The notes: generated by a model from the sequence alone, not told the origin. Numbered from the stretch's first letter, positions 45,101-61,007 are shown. The stretch is 64,000 nt of DNA from Holtermannia corniformis (GCA_001599935.1 BCIJ01000005.1:62001-126000), one strand, 5' to 3'. Program-made: numbers and translations.

Positions 45101-46348
45101 AAAGCAGTCGCTTCGTCCCGAGACCGATCCGGCGCCTCAGGACTTGCTGAATCAAGTGGAGAACCTCATCATGCAGGTAGGTCGTCTCGAGCTTGCTGGG
45201 CAGTAGCTGATCGGACAAGTATGACAAGAAAGCTTGTCCAGGGGTGCGTTGCTGCGCGCGATTCCGCCTCGCGTACTGACGCTGTTCAGCTGCACTGCGT
45301 CGGTTGGGTCACTGGTATAATCCCAGACCAGGCTGTCGGCATTGACGAGGCGCGCTTCGACGTGCACGACCTGAATCTTTGCCAGAACACGATCTGTGAG
45401 TCTTGGCCTCGTGACCAGAACGCTGACTCACCTCTGCAGGCCACTACAAGGCGCTTGGGTTCTTGCACAAACCGATGCTCCGCCGGATCATCGAACGTGT
45501 CCGTCCCATGATGGACGGCGGCTACGAGCTATCCGACTACGAGCAACACGTCATCAAGGGTTCATACGAAGCAGCGCAGGCCATCACCGTCACTTCATCG
45601 TACATGTACCGAACTCACCCAAAGCTCTGTCAACGCCTTTGGTTCATCTGGGTTCAAGCGTTCAGTGCACTCGTCACCATTACGGCCATGGCAGTGTTCA
45701 TTCCGTGCGTCGTGCCGGCAAGGATTGGCAACGCTGACGACTCCACAGAGGCTCGTGCCCCGCCGCGCACTACGAGTTGACGCGACTCGTCGGATACTTT
45801 TCTGCAGCCGGCCCCAAGTCGCGTGCTGCCGAGCTTCTTGTAAGCATCTGCTTCCGAGCCGCAGCGGTTCCTAACAGAGTTTAGCCACTGGTCCAGCACA
45901 TGCGCGTAATCCTCGCGCGGCGGAGGCCTACGACCGTGGCCTCGAACCGAGAATTGCTCGTTGGCATTCCGGGGTATCCAGATCTCGAAGGTACGCAAGC
46001 CACAGTCAGCAGGCCACGCTCTGACCATGCGTTGCAGGCGAGGATATGCTGTTTGCCATGCTCGGCGGGGCCGTGGCTCCCCCTGGCGCGAGCCACTCAA
46101 CTCCCGACTCGGAGACTGCCCCTCAGTATTCCAATCCGACCGGATCCGCTTTCAACCAGTATCCTCAGTTCGCTCAAGCTCCACCTGCCCTTTTCGAATT
46201 ACCCGCGTACACGGACCAACCGGCGTCCGTCTTCCAGTCTATGCCCGCCGAGGTGTGGTGGGAGCGTGCCCAATTCTTCTACGAGCCCNCCCCTTTCCGC
46301 GCAGACGCTCCACCCGCCTGGAACATGGATTACGCCGCGTTTCAATAG
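42187..46348 (+). CDS. Zn2Cys6 fungal transcription factor with middle homology domain
   Basis: Nuclear binuclear-zinc-cluster regulator. The start is set at 42187 (MTDWADHPYPQHQHQQQHRQ); the open frame continues 5' but without support. A Gln/His/Pro-rich N-terminus precedes the zinc cluster, spread over three exons: NCKECRRTKAKCDRVFPCSN, then CRKRGCAVVCPDGDLSC. The fifth Cys codon is split by an intron with donor gtacgt at 42956. KRLVLASTEQLHER follows, then a short linker QLESALFQAHSQVSQTPHSL. The fungal_trans region includes SPHKLACVYITLAFSAYLDL, RRRVFHEAFMLDCILSLTAG and RVAISPDEIDAMYPTDAGPE. The C-terminus is Pro/Phe-rich (PAWNMDYAAFQ). One ambiguous base (N) at 46289 leaves one residue undetermined. 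Exons between 45060 and 45450 are uncertain. Target genes are unknown. Confidence 0.85.
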
Positions 46349-46983
46349 CTCATGCAACATTTTGATGCCAACCACAGGCGGGTCCTCTGTCCGAGACGGA
46401 ATCCACGACTCATAAGGCCTTATATACCGCACGCAGTCATGACCGTCGTATCTCCACGTCCGACTATGCACAGCGAGCCGCCTGCCCTCCCTCGACGCCG
46501 CCCGATTCAGCTGCCTCCCGCAACGCCGCCCCTCGTTGAATGCTCCAGCGGCCGCACGGCTTTCACGGAACCCGACTGCATTAATCAATGGCGTCTGCCA
46601 ACCCCTCAACCTACCGTCCATCATACTCTTGTACCGCGGCGAATCACTGTGAGCAAGGAACGCGCTGCGATCCCAAAGCTGACGTTGACAAGCCGCGGAC
46701 CGACTTGAACGACCTGCCTGGCGCTGGAGGGGCATTGGGCTTGCTCCTATTCTGTGCTCGGCCCGAGAAAACTTTAGGCAAGCGACAGGGGGACGAAGCA
46801 GAGGTGTGTACACGCGATAAGGGCCATTCGGCGTTGACGCCTCCCAGGTGCAGCTCCCTACCTCGGACGTGGAGACTCGGGAGTTCAAAAGGCTCAGGTC
46901 AACCTGACGAGCACGCGCATATATCAATGGTTGTATCAATGGACGATGAATGGCATTCCTGCATACAACGTGTACAACCTCTA
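46349..46983. other. convergent intergenic region
   Basis: This 635-bp stretch lies between the transcription factor stop and the WDR48-like stop. A plus-strand frame (46352-46708) and a longer minus-strand frame (46199-46939) are open, but both are rich in Arg/Pro/Ser without recognisable structure and the minus one overlaps the end of the transcription factor. I see no supported gene. Confidence 0.5.
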
Positions 46984-49900
46984 CTATTGACCCTCGGGCT
47001 GCTTGTAGCGGTAATGCAGCACAACATCACCCATACCTTGCCACACGTTTTGCCTCATTTGTGCCAGCGTCATTAGCGGTGGGAGCGCAACGTCGCTACA
47101 GACAAGCTCGAGAACGTCCTCTGGACGCTCATGATCGCCTTCGTCGTCGAAGCTGTTGCCACCAATGGACATTGGCCTCGCTGCAGGGGGTGACGACGGT
47201 GTGGCAGGCACAGCCGATCCCCGCCGACCTGTCGACTTGATGGAGGCAACCGAACCAGAGCGTGCTCTCGCATGCCCGAGCTCGAGCTTATCATACACGA
47301 AACCGATGACCTTGCGAATGCGCAGGATGCGAGCGGCAGACAGGCGAGTAGAGCTGACGAGCGCGTCAGCGAGCTACCGACACGTTCTCCCTTGAAACTG
47401 ACTTTTCTGGCATGGGCTTGAGACCGCTGCCCGGCGCCGGCTCCAGTTGAAAGAAGAGCTTGACGGGCTCCTTTTGACGAATGCGAGTGGTGAAGAGATA
47501 TTCCAGCATCCACAATGGTGATGCCATCTCCAAGGGCTCCATGTCGGTTTCTGTCGAGGACACCAAGCTGCGGTACGTCACGGCCCAAGCACCCGCATCC
47601 TTGCTCTCTTCCGAGATGAGTAGTGCGGTACCCGGCGGGAACGGCAGTGGTGGCGCCTCCCACGGCGGCGGCGGGTAGAACGCTTGCGACCGAACGTGGT
47701 CCAATACTCGCATTTGGTGCGCATCTTCTTCAGACAGCTTTGGGCCCTGTCCGTGTCAGCGAGTGCGATACACCAGCCGTCATACATACAGATGGCTGCT
47801 TTTCGGCTGCGGGCTCTTTCCGAGCTTCCTGGACGGGTGCCATTGTCTCCGGCGCTGTCGACTTTTTACGACCAAACGCCTTGAACTTGTTCTTCAGTCC
47901 GCCTCCTGGTGTCTGCGGGGGTGCGGGCGTGACTGCAGGCTGATCTCCATCGTTAGACTTGCGGGTCGGCGATGGATCACCGTTGCGTCTACCCTGCAGC
48001 GAAAAGTAGTCGCGAGTCCCCTGCGCACTCTCAGACGCCGACGGCGAGGCTAGCAGTTGTGCACTAGTGGGAGATTGGGGAATAGCCGACAACCCTGCGA
48101 TGCGCAGACCTGAAGGAGCATTCAAGAAGCCACCACTAGAGGCAGGTGCACTGGATGACAAGTGACTGATGTCTGGGAGGATTGCCGGAACAGTGGCGGG
48201 TGTAGCCAGCCCAACCTTGTGGCTGCCAGGCGTTGAAGGGATAGTGATACCGCCTTGATGTGACTGGGCGGTGTTGGACCGTGTACGGTGAGCTGGTGAC
48301 GGTGCCGTACGATCAATAGCAATATGCCCAGGACCGGGACTGCGAAGGCCAGCAGGAAGAGTCGAGTCGGTCAAAGTGGGCGAGACCACATCTGGAGGCG
48401 CGTGCTTGAGTACCTCGGCTTGCTCGGCCTTGATCAGACCTGAGCATGTCAGGGCTATACCACACGAGTACAGGAAGACTTGCCTCTGAACAGGTTTGCC
48501 AACGTCCATTTGCCCAGATTGACTGTGAGTAACCGCTTAGCTTGGTTCACTCGCAACGTCATCAACTCACTTCGAGTATCCTCTTTGATGCCTTCCAGCC
48601 CCTCCATGCCGACTTCGTCCGCATACACCTCTGCATCAAATACCCGCGCCTCCTCCAGGTGGACGGTCAGGCTGCCAATCTTGGTGTCTACCTGACACCA
48701 CGTGACGACGAGTGCGTCACCCTCGATGCGCTCTCTGACAAGCTCCAACGCTTCCTTGCTATGAGAGATTGCTTGTTCTTCCGCATTCTCCACCGGCTGG
48801 TCTTTGCCTGCCTTTTCAAGATCGATAGCCGCCGCGACATCAGCAGGACTAAAGCGGCCAACGCAGACACCTCGGATAATGTGCCACACGGCAATCTGAC
48901 CTGCCGTGTCGATTGTCAAAACGTGCTGACGATCATTGAGAACGGTCGACCGGATCAGTCCCTTGCGTCCTGCGATGACTTGGTCGGGCCCAGAGCGCAA
49001 TGGGACGGCATCAACCGCAATCTCGCGGTCTTCAAACTCGTAGCGTGCCGCTTGGCGCGGAGTGATCTCGCGATCGGCGACAGAGTGTGATATACTGATG
49101 GTGCGGTGATGCCCCTCTGCCGGGGTGACTGTGACTTCTGGAGAGTCTGCTGGTTTCCGGCCGTTGACGTTTGGCGCAGGTCCGCGACCCACGCCTTTAC
49201 CGTACGCATGCGGGAACGACAGGGCCGATGCGGCAGAGTAGAGGGTATGAACGTCGCCATCGTGTCCGTTGGCCGGTCGGGCATAGTCGAACCCGTACGG
49301 CGTGTCTGGATGACCGAGGCATACCAGACTTTCGTAAGGGATACCATTGAGTAGCTCGGCGCTGCCGCGGCTTGGTTCATCGACGTTTGCGGATGAGTCG
49401 GACATGACTGAGCCGGCAATGGACGAACCCGAAATGATCGAGCGCCGACGCTCAGGCGCGACCAAGCGATCCCTGAGATTAGGTGCGAGCGGTGACGTCG
49501 GCGATCCGTTGGCAGAGCTGTTCTGGACTTCTTGCAGCTTGGATGCTTCTCTTGACGCAGCAGATGGCGCTGGAGCAAACGCCACGGTCCGTGACTCGCG
49601 CGAGTCTGTCCGTAGCAACGACTGCGACTGGTCTGCTGTTGGAGCCTCGATTGAGAGTCGTTTGTTGCGCGGCGGTGCGTCCGTGGGCGTGAAAGGCATC
49701 CCCAGACCACTGTGACCAGCCGAAGCCCCGGCATCCTCTTCTGCCTCCTTGTCTTGGTCCAGCCGACGCACACGACGACCGACATCTCGCCAACGCTTGA
49801 CTTCCGCGCTGCCCGTCGCCGTCCAGACAAACTCATCGTCCATCGCGACAATGTTACGGATCCCTTCGGCGCCTGTGCGCGAGTTGGCGCTGTTCAGAGA

Positions 49901-51492
49901 GCCACCCTCGCGTGCCAGCACGACACACTCGCCGTCTGAGATATCGCCGCATGACTCGAGGTCGACAGCGCACAGTAGACCGTCACGCGAGCCAGAGTGG
50001 AAGCGCTCCAGATTAGGGTGGGAGGAAGCGAGTGCCCAGACGGAAGAGGTGTGATGGGTAAAGGTGTGCAGACACCGCTGTTCGCCCAGAGACCACAGCC
50101 TAAATATCAGCAGGGTTCAAGCTGAGTTTGGTTAACGCACTTGATAGTCGTGTCTGAACTTCCTGTCAACAACTGGGCTTGGTCAGTGCATGTCACTGCG
50201 TGTGTTAGGACGTACGTAGCGCCCATCCTCGCTGACGACCACGCTCCGCACGTTGTCGGTATGCCCAACGAGCTTGCAAGTACCCTTGCCACCCGCGCGC
50301 GGATCCCAGACTCTCACGACGCGCTCTGGACTGCCAGCAACGACGACTGTGCCTTCCGGATTCGACCCCAGTGCGTACACACTGCCGCGGCCATTCGAGC
50401 CGTTGGGGCCTTCTGCTGTGGGGAACTGTAGAGTCATGACGGGCGCATCGGGTCGAGCTTGCTGGACGTCCCAGACGAGGATCTGGCGGTCCAATCCGCC
50501 GGAGAATAGGTATTGTGATTGGCGACTATATGGTTTAGACTCGGTATAGTGATGGAACAGAACTCACGCAAGAGCAAGAACCTTGATGTAGTCCATGTGC
50601 TGGCCGATCAGACTTGGACTTGCAGACTCTGTCGGAGAATGAGGGTTCCAGGCCCGGATAGTACGATCCGAAGATGCAGTGACCACTGTGCGGGGTCATG
50701 ATTATTCCGAGGAAACGACCTAACGCACCGGTCTGGTTGAGGTTGCAGAGCAGCAGAGCATTGACCCAGTCTGTGTGAGTCTGGACCGACTGTCGGAACT
50801 GGGTCGGTGGAGGCTACAACAGATCAGCGCTCATCATTCGCGGCATGCCATCAATTTACCTTGTGACCCAGACTGTACTCTTCGCGGTCTACCTCCCACT
50901 GCTCTTCGTATGGGATCTCGACCCGGCGGTCTGCTCCGTCATAGCCGCCCGAGCCATCTGGGCCGTCTTCTTCGTCTGAAAAGTCGTCATCGTCTTGACC
51001 TGTCATCCGCTCCCAGTTGACTCGACCACTGTTGCCCGAGCCAGAGAACGAGCGTGTTACTGGGTGATAGCGTGGATAGCGCCGCTTCGCCTGCTTGATA
51101 CCGAGTTCCCAGCCTGCGACAAGACCGTCCCTTCCGCCGGTGTATAGGATCCCCTGAGGACCAGCATGGCCTTGTAGCTGCGTCGACGTGTCCACGGCCA
51201 GACTGGCGACGCTGAGGCAGTGCTGTGGATGCGCCGCCTCTTCTTCATGGCCGGCATGCGGGTCGTTGAGTGAATGGGGGATCGATGCTGAAGGCAAAAA
51301 TGGGTTCTGAGAGCCGAATGTTTGGTACGGGACGACGGGGGACGCTGGTCTTGATGGATCTTTTGGCTTGGGAAACAGCAGGGGTCCTGGATGGCCATCT
51401 CTGGGGTAAGCCAGAGGCGGTAGCGACAGCAGGGGTGGAGGGGACGATGGAGCCGGGAGGACGTAGGAGATGCGGCGAGGGTGGGCGACCAT
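46984..51492 (-). CDS. WDR48: WD-repeat protein WDR48/UAF1-like (DUF3337)
   Basis: Activator and scaffold for ubiquitin-specific proteases (USP1/USP12/USP46 in animals, Bun107-type in fission yeast). It starts [20 protein letters not shown] at 51492. WD40 blades include [68 protein letters not shown] and [21 protein letters not shown] large low-complexity insert (about 49800-49100) separates the blades, with [15 protein letters not shown] and [19 protein letters not shown]. The C-terminal DUF3337 region gives [59 protein letters not shown] and [20 protein letters not shown], ending [10 protein letters not shown]. This order is specific to WDR48. The gene is divergent from kynurenine monooxygenase across 212 bp. 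Confidence 0.88.
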
Positions 51493-51704
51493 GGTTGCTG
51501 ATCTGTGAGCTGCTCAAGCTCAGGCCAGTCGTGTACCGCTCGTCCTGGACGCTGAGTGGGATGCTCTCGATGTCGTCGCCGAGACGGTGGTCGCTCTGGG
51601 CTGTCGGCGTCGGCGTCGGCGCCGGTGATGGCCGACGTCTGTCCGATGGTCATCACTGTCATCTTGATCATCCACAGACTCGTACTGCATACGCAGAGCA
51701 GGAC

Positions 51705-53653
51705 ATGGTAGCAGCAAGACCCAAGAAGGTCCTGGTCGTCGGCGGTGGACCCGTCGGCGCTCTCACCGCGCTCAGCTTGCACAAACGAGGGTGGGACGTC
51801 GAGCTCTGGGAAGGCCGCGATGGTGCGCACCGTTGATGGTCTCCGATGTGCTCAGCTTGACGCTACCTAGATCCCAGACAGCAAGACGTCTCGCCGTTTA
51901 CACTGCGGTCCATCAACCTCGCCATCTCGGCTCGAGGGCTCGAAGCCCTCCGCAGCGTCGATCCCAGCTTGGGTGGGTTGATCAACCTGCAGCGGATCGC
52001 ACACTGAGCAAGGCGACCAGCGGAAGACTTTTTGGAGCAGGCGATCCCAATGAAAGGCCGCATGATCCATCATGTCGATGGCAAGTGAGTTGCAGGGCCG
52101 CCCACAAGTTCTTGAGCCAACACACTCAGGCAAGAGTCACAGCTCTATGACCCCAAGGACGGCCAGGTGACTATCAGCTCGAGCTTGCAGCCGGGGTTGC
52201 TGACTGTGATCAGTGCATCAACTCGATCTCGCGCCCACTCCTGAACCAGCGCCTTCTCCTGGCGTTGCCACCGTCCATCACCCTGCGCTTCAATCGCAAG
52301 CTGACCAAGATCGACTTCAAGACGCGACGAGCGTATAGTGTCACGGCCTCGGATCGGACCAAGCCTGGAGAAGAGGCCGGTGACAAGCCGGTCAAGGGCG
52401 AGTTGGGGGATAAGGAGCAATACACCCAGTTTGACCTGGTGGTCGGGTGTGATGGAAGCTGGTCCAAGGTCCGAACAGAGCTCATGCGGGTGCAGAGGTT
52501 GGTCGCAGATCGCTCAGCAGTGAGCCGACTTATCGTCAAGCAGGGTCGACTTTAAGCAATCGTTCATCCCGCACGCATACATCGAGCTCCACATGCCAGC
52601 TTCAGACGATCCATCCCACCCGTACCGGATCGACAAGAACCACCTTCACATCTGGCCGCGGCATTCGTTCATGCTCATCGGTCTGCCCAATGCTGTGGGG
52701 ATCCCATGTCTCGTCTATTTCACTCTAACAGTCGCAGGGCGGCTCCTTCACTCTGACGCTCTTTGCGCCGTTTAAAGAACTCGAAGCACTCCAAGATCGC
52801 ACAAATGCACTCGCGTTCTTCAAGGAACATTTCCCGAGTGCCCTCGAGCTCGTCGGGGAGCAGTTGATTCTTGAAGATTTCGAGAAGAACCCAAGAGGCA
52901 GTCTGGTCACGATCAACGTCAGTTTGACATTCCGCTTCCAGCCATTCACCACTGAGTAACAATCTCTAGGCGTCTCCCGCGAATCACGGCGGTACGGGCA
53001 TTGTACTGGGTGATGCCAGCCACAGCATGGTACCGTGCGTTCCGAGCTCTCATCATCACACACACAATGATTCACCATCCTCCAGGTTCTACGGGCAAGG
53101 CCTAAACTGCGGCCTCGAAGACGTCCGGGTCCTCAACGCATGTCTAGAAAAGCACCACGTCTCATCCACGACGACCGACGACGACGACGACGCCGGCCTC
53201 AAAGCCGCACTCGACGAATACAGCGTCACCCGCAAAGCCGACCTGGAAGCAATCTGTTCGCTCGCACTTGAAAACTAGTGCGTACCGCCGCTCCCATCGC
53301 TGGCTTGCATTGACACGCGTAGCACCGAGATGCGCTCACACGTTCTGACGCCACTTCATCACTTGCGCCGTCACATCGATTCGGTCCTGACGTTCCTTTG
53401 GCGACCTACACCGTACCGGCCCGTTTCGTTGACTAACCCATTCCCGACACCGAGGGTATCGGGCTGGACGAGCCTCTACTCAATGGTCACGTTCCGACCG
53501 GATGTCGGCTACGCCGAAGCGCTGCGCAAAGAACGTAGCCAGAAACAAGTCGTGGCGGGGCTCGGCTGGGGAGGAGTCGTAGGGATCAGTCTTGGCGTGG
53601 CGGCAGTTGGCGTTCGCACCTGGCGGCTGTATGGCCAGCGCGGGGGGTATTGA
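51705..53653 (+). CDS. BNA4: kynurenine 3-monooxygenase
   Basis: FAD- and NADPH-dependent hydroxylase converting kynurenine to 3-hydroxykynurenine in the de novo NAD pathway, on the mitochondrial outer membrane. It starts MVAARPKKVLVVGGGPVGAL with the FAD-binding GGGPVGALTA. Then come SINLAISARGLEALRSVDPS, HHVDGKQESQLYDPKD, NSISRPLLNQRLLLALPPSI, FDLVVGCDGSWSKVRTELMR with the GCDG motif, and HIWPRHSFMLIGLPNAVGSF. GIVLGDASHSMVPFYGQGLN follows across an intron with GCGLEDVRVL-like continuation, the family's flavin-binding signature. The C-terminus has a hydrophobic helix (GWGGVVGISLGVAAVGVRTW) and basic end as expected for membrane attachment. About eight introns. The gene uses the ATG at 51705, though the frame stays open upstream. 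Confidence 0.93.
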
Positions 53654-53781
53654 TCCCATTGTACTGTACAGTCGCGGCATGGACGGAATCGCATCATTCA
53701 TGGTGCACGCTTTACGATGGCTACAATGGACAGAGTGGACGAAGGATGCCATGGACAAATGCAGGGAAGGAGAGGACGGGA

Positions 53782-57107
<3,326 letters not shown>

Positions 57108-57240
57108 GGCCTGATCTGGCATGCTCGCGGCCTGCTCTGTAGCGTATTGTCTCGCTGGATACGCTGCGTGTGCTGCTCTGGAGTCGATGCTGAGAAGCAT
57201 AGCAGGTCGGCAAGGTCATGGTGGTGGTGAAGCAGGTGGA

Positions 57241-57248
57241 TTACGTAA
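57241..57248. promoter_or_regulatory. TTACGTAA box in cullin/unknown-gene divergent promoter
   Basis: The octamer TTACGTAA lies in the 205-bp gap between the cullin-1 start (134 bp away) and the start of the plus-strand gene at 57313 (65 bp away). It is the third divergent promoter in the window carrying this palindrome. Confidence 0.45.
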
Positions 57249-57312
57249 AGTGCGAGATTTCGAACTCACTATCCTCCTGTACTGTCTGTCCTCTCCAGCA
57301 CCGTAGTATATC

Positions 57313-58437
57313 ATGGCCGCCATCCCAAGGAGAGTACGAGCCGCACAGTCCATCCGCTATGCTTCATCCTCGGCTTCAACTCTCGAACCCCTGCCGTTCC
57401 CGCACCCAGCGCTCGCAAACGCCGGCGAGACGAGCCGGTTGACGATCCGCGCATTCGACCGGATCCCTAGTACGGCTCACGCCCTCGCCATCCTGAAAGC
57501 CGTAGAAGCGAAATGCGGTACCGTGATCGGGGTCGAGGTCCCTAAAGTTAGTTGTCGACTCTGCATACACCGTAGAGCTGACGCCTTGAACTAGGATTCT
57601 GCAAACTACCTCCCAACGTCTGTTATGCACCTGACGCTACTGTACCCGATTCCAACCCCTTCATCGTCCCTCCACGAGATCCCACAGCCCTCGTTATCCC
57701 ATTCCCTAGCGTACCCCGGCGGTCCTTCGTTCGCAGACCTAGGCGCGGTCCTATCCTCACACCCGCCCAAAACACCATCCAAAGCGAAACCACTGCAATA
57801 CAGGATCGAAGCGCGCACAGCCGCGATCCGAACATCGGTCCTCAGGACGCATCGGAGAGCAGACGAGATCAAGCGCGATGACGCAGTCGATAGGGACCTG
57901 GTCCATGTCCTGAAGCGTTTCGAAGGCCTCAAGGGTCGGTTGAGGGGGTTGGGCAGCGCTTTTGAACCGTTTACGGTACCAAAGGCCAAGCCGGCCTCGG
58001 CTGGGTCTGGGTCTGGCTCTGGGATCGCACTGGCACCTACAGACGCCAAGACGAGTACAGATCCCGAGCTGCCACGACCCTTGGAGGCCGTCGCCCAGGT
58101 TGTCAAATCAGCCGTTGGAACAGCTGAACAGGTCGTTCGTGCAACCGCTCCACTGGATGATACAGCATCGGTACCGGGATCGCAGGCAGACGCTGCGCCT
58201 GTACCCGCCGCACCAAAGGAATCAAAGCGCGAGCGGATCCTGCGCCAAGCGCGGCAAGCTGCGCGTGCAGAGGCTCTGCGCTCTGCTCAGCCTGAAGCCG
58301 AGGATGCCAGTGCGGCGGTGGAACCAGACGCGTCGGAGACAACGCCAGTAGCGCGCGAGGAGCGAGCCGAGACCCCAGCGAGCGAGCCGAGCTCGAGCTC
58401 GGGCTTTATGGGCAAATGGTTCAGAGGCTCGCAGTGA
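57313..58437 (+). CDS. predicted mitochondrial protein of unknown function
   Basis: Two-exon gene of about 355 residues. It starts MAAIPRRVRAAQSIRYASSS, an Arg/Ser/Ala-rich, acid-free N-terminus typical of mitochondrial targeting. The first exon then encodes a possible small domain, RLTIRAFDRIPSTAHALAIL, KAVEAKCGTVIGVEVPK, continuing after the intron as DSANYLPTSVMHLTLLYPIP; this resembles an RRM-like beta-alpha-beta arrangement but lacks RNP motifs. The second half is Pro/Ala/Glu-rich with a basic helix (ESKRERILRQARQAARAEAL) and ends GFMGKWFRGSQ. I do not recognise the family. The stop is 62 bp from the convergent CWC15 stop. Confidence 0.7.
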
Positions 58438-58499
58438 TGGTACAATCGTGCATGCATAATGTCAACCCATCTCTGCTACTGCCAATGCCAGCGCGCACA

Positions 58500-59447
58500 C
58501 TACTTGATAAACCTGCAACGATCAGCGACCACCACAGCGCAGCCAAACGGACCTAAGCATAAACTTGCGGTGAAACTCGCTCCTCAGCAAGTCATTCACA
58601 AACTCTTTGCTCGGCTTGTCATTCACGTTTGCAGCTTGGTTCCGGAACACCAAGTCGTCGTCCCATCGGCGCTTGACTGCAAAGCTGCCGGTGCCGGTGC
58701 TGGAAGCCGGTGTGCCGGGCGTCTGACCGAGCGCGGCTTGGAGGTTGATCAGCGGGTTTCCGGTCGCGATCTCGTGTTCGCGATCGATTGCTGCCGCGGC
58801 GTTGGTCTCGGCGTCCTGTGCCGTAGATCAATAGTTGTGCGCGGGGGTGGACATTAGTCGACATACCAAACGGGCCTTTTCCTCTGCACGCTCCTGCTTG
58901 ATCTTTGCCAGTTCCGCCATCAAAGCCGCCGTCTCGTCCTCCTCATCATCACTGTCTTCCTCTTCACTCTCGTCCTCGTCATCGTCGTCATTCCCACCCG
59001 TCGCCTTGGCTTTACCCTTTTCCGCCTGGCCGTCCGCCTCCTTCTCGTCGTCCTCATCATCATCATCCCGATCGAGATCCTCCACTCTCCGCCTCTTGGC
59101 CTCGTTCTCCTCCCTCTCGACCCGTTCAGCCGCTGCGATCCTCAACACGTCATCATTCGTCTGCGGCGGCGGCAACGGCGGCAACCCAGCCGCCTTGCGC
59201 TTCTTGTCCGTCGCTTTCCGCTCGGCCTCTGCCAACTCGGCTTTCAGATCACGTTTCTGAATATCACCCGATGTCGTTTGACCCGGTTGGCTACGCTGGA
59301 TCAGCTTACGGGCCGACGGGAGAGCAACACGGACCGGAATTTCAGCTTGGTGTAGCTTGGCAGATCGAGCTTGCCGACAACGCGACTGCCTACTTTGGTC
59401 TCGCGACCCATTGCGGGTCGCCATGTCGGTCGGTGAGCTTGGGACAT
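58500..59447 (-). CDS. CWC15: spliceosome component Cwc15/Cwf15
   Basis: Protein of the Prp19-associated (NTC-related) part of the active spliceosome. It starts MSQAHRPTWRPAMGRETKVG at 59447. The first exon ends LDLPSYTKLKFR, and the next begins QPGQTTSGDIQKRDLKAELA, both family-typical. A long acidic, Asp/Glu-rich middle follows (LDRDDDDEDDEKEADGQAEK), then ETAALMAELAKIKQERAEEK. The C-terminus is GNPLINLQAALGQTPGTPAS, RRWDDDLVFRNQAANV and SKEFVNDLLRSEFHRKFM, completed across a last intron as LRFIK with stop at 58500. The only atypical feature is the length of the acidic block. Confidence 0.93.
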
Positions 59448-59720
59448 TGCCGAGGTTGTTCACGGTGAGGATACAGTCGGTCGAGGTGGTATGCAGTCGG
59501 CTGGCGGCGAGGGGGTTTGGCGCGTCGGCGTTTCGGCGTTTGGTGGTGCAACCCCCTACGACCGGCACGTCCACAAGAGCGATCGTAGCTGATAGACCCA
59601 GACATCCTTTACTGATCGTGTTCCGGTGCATGAAAGGGAGCGACTCGGTCTCACGCTTTGACCGAACAAGCGCTCTGACGTATCAACGACTGAAACTCGC
59701 ATTGACTTTCGCAGCCTAGC

Positions 59721-60021
59721 ATGTACGTGCCAAGAAGCCTCGTCAACACGGTCACAGCACGCTCCCTCGTTCGCAAAGACGAGACCGCCACAGACGATGA
59801 CGACGACTTTGAGCTGACCTGGGTCGACTGGGACGGCTGGCAGATCTGTGCGTCGGTACTGATGCGCGATGGCCGAGCTGATGTGACCAGTGGTTCTGGT
59901 GTTCTCAATCCTGGTCGTGCTGCTGGCCGCCGCGTGGTTTCTGTACTTTCGGAAACAGGCCAACTGTGGGATCGGTCGGTGGTGCAGGGTGCACAAGCGG
60001 CAGTCGGGCGCGCAGCGCTAG
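59721..60021 (+). CDS. small single-pass membrane protein
   Basis: Two exons give about 85 residues. It starts MYVPRSLVNTVTARSLVRKD with a following acidic run (DDDDDFELTWVDWDGWQI). One intron (59848-59890 region) precedes a single strong transmembrane helix, LVLVFSILVVLLAAAWFLYF. A basic Cys-containing tail (RKQANCGIGRWCRVHKRQSG) follows, stop 60019-60021. The WVDWDGW-TM-RK layout loosely recalls fungal Rcr-type membrane proteins, but this is speculative. The next gene has the same layout (acidic N-terminus, one helix, Cys/Arg-rich tail), suggesting a tandem pair. Confidence 0.6.
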
Positions 60022-60330
60022 CTTTGGTGTGTACGAACAGTTTGATGGCGATGTACGGGCTGCAGCGCGACACGCAGGGTAGTGTAGAAGCGCCGTGCAG
60101 CTCCACCTTGCGCCTCACAGCGCCACGCTAACGTCTGGGCGATAAGATCCCAATCTGACCCTTGGTGATACGATCACCAACCTCACAAAGGGACCTGAAG
60201 CGCACAAAGGATGCTGTAGGGTGCCAGCCAGCGCAGTGTTTGAGACTGCAAGGTGGCTTGTCCGCCACTGTCCCAACTGTCAACCAGCCGCTTCGTACTG
60301 TACCGCCCTGTCGCTCTTTCCATCCCCACC

Positions 60331-60758
60331 ATGGCGGACAACGAGGGCAACTTTACGATCGAGACGGAAAACTTTTGGACGAGCGAGAACACTGGTGCGC
60401 TTGCGTTATGCGAGCACACTCGGCGCTGACGTTGCCGGTAGCGGCGATCGCAGTGCTAGGAGCTATCGTGATCGTTGGCATCGGCTTGATGCTGGGTTAT
60501 TTGTTCTACTGGCGCAAGCGCGGGTGCTGCTGTACCTGCGGGCGAGGCTGCTTCAGGCGAAAGACCAAGGGTGGCCAGTCCCACCCGGTTCTTGGCAATC
60601 GCCACGACTACTCTGGCTCGAACATTCCTCATCCCGGCACGGCTCGTCATCCCGGCACGGCCAAGCTGACGCATCATGAAGAAACGGACGGGATCCGCGT
60701 CGAGGTCAAACACAACGCGCACCGGCAGTCGATGGAAGCCAGGCTGGTCTATGAATGA
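60331..60758 (+). CDS. small Cys-rich single-pass membrane protein
   Basis: Two exons encode about 125 residues. It starts MADNEGNFTIETENFWTSEN, and after one intron a transmembrane helix follows (AAIAVLGAIVIVGIGLMLGY). Directly after it comes a cytosolic-side Cys cluster, LFYWRKRGCCCTCGRGCFRR, which could be palmitoylated or bind metal. The tail is His/Pro-rich (HPGTARHPGTAKLTHHEETD) and ends SMEARLVYE. There is no cleavable signal peptide, so the N-terminus is probably outside. Layout resembles the preceding small gene at 59721. Family not recognised. Confidence 0.65.
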
Positions 60759-61007
60759 TCGAGGTCTGGTCTAGACGTGATGCAAGGTGTTTATTACACG
60801 ATCGTCTCAGCGCGTTGGTTGAACGCGGCCAACGTTGCTCGGCCCTGAACTGTCAGCTTGCCCCTATCCGCGCGCTGATCCGTGTACAGCTTGTTGTTCG
60901 CCAACCCCTTCCTTTGCTGTCACCGGCGCGTCATCCACCGCCCGCACCGCGCCATCAGCGACTTCCACAGCGACCACCACTGTATGCACCTCGGACGCCA
61001 GCAAGAC

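Noticed and set aside
46199..46939. 246-codon minus-strand open frame.
   Set aside because: It overlaps the 3' end of the transcription factor and contains the undetermined base; it is Arg/Ser/Pro-rich with no recognisable structure.
51270..51836. Upstream extension of kynurenine monooxygenase within a 188-codon open frame.
   Set aside because: The extension is antisense to WDR48 exon 1, and the family N-terminus starts at the ATG at 51705.
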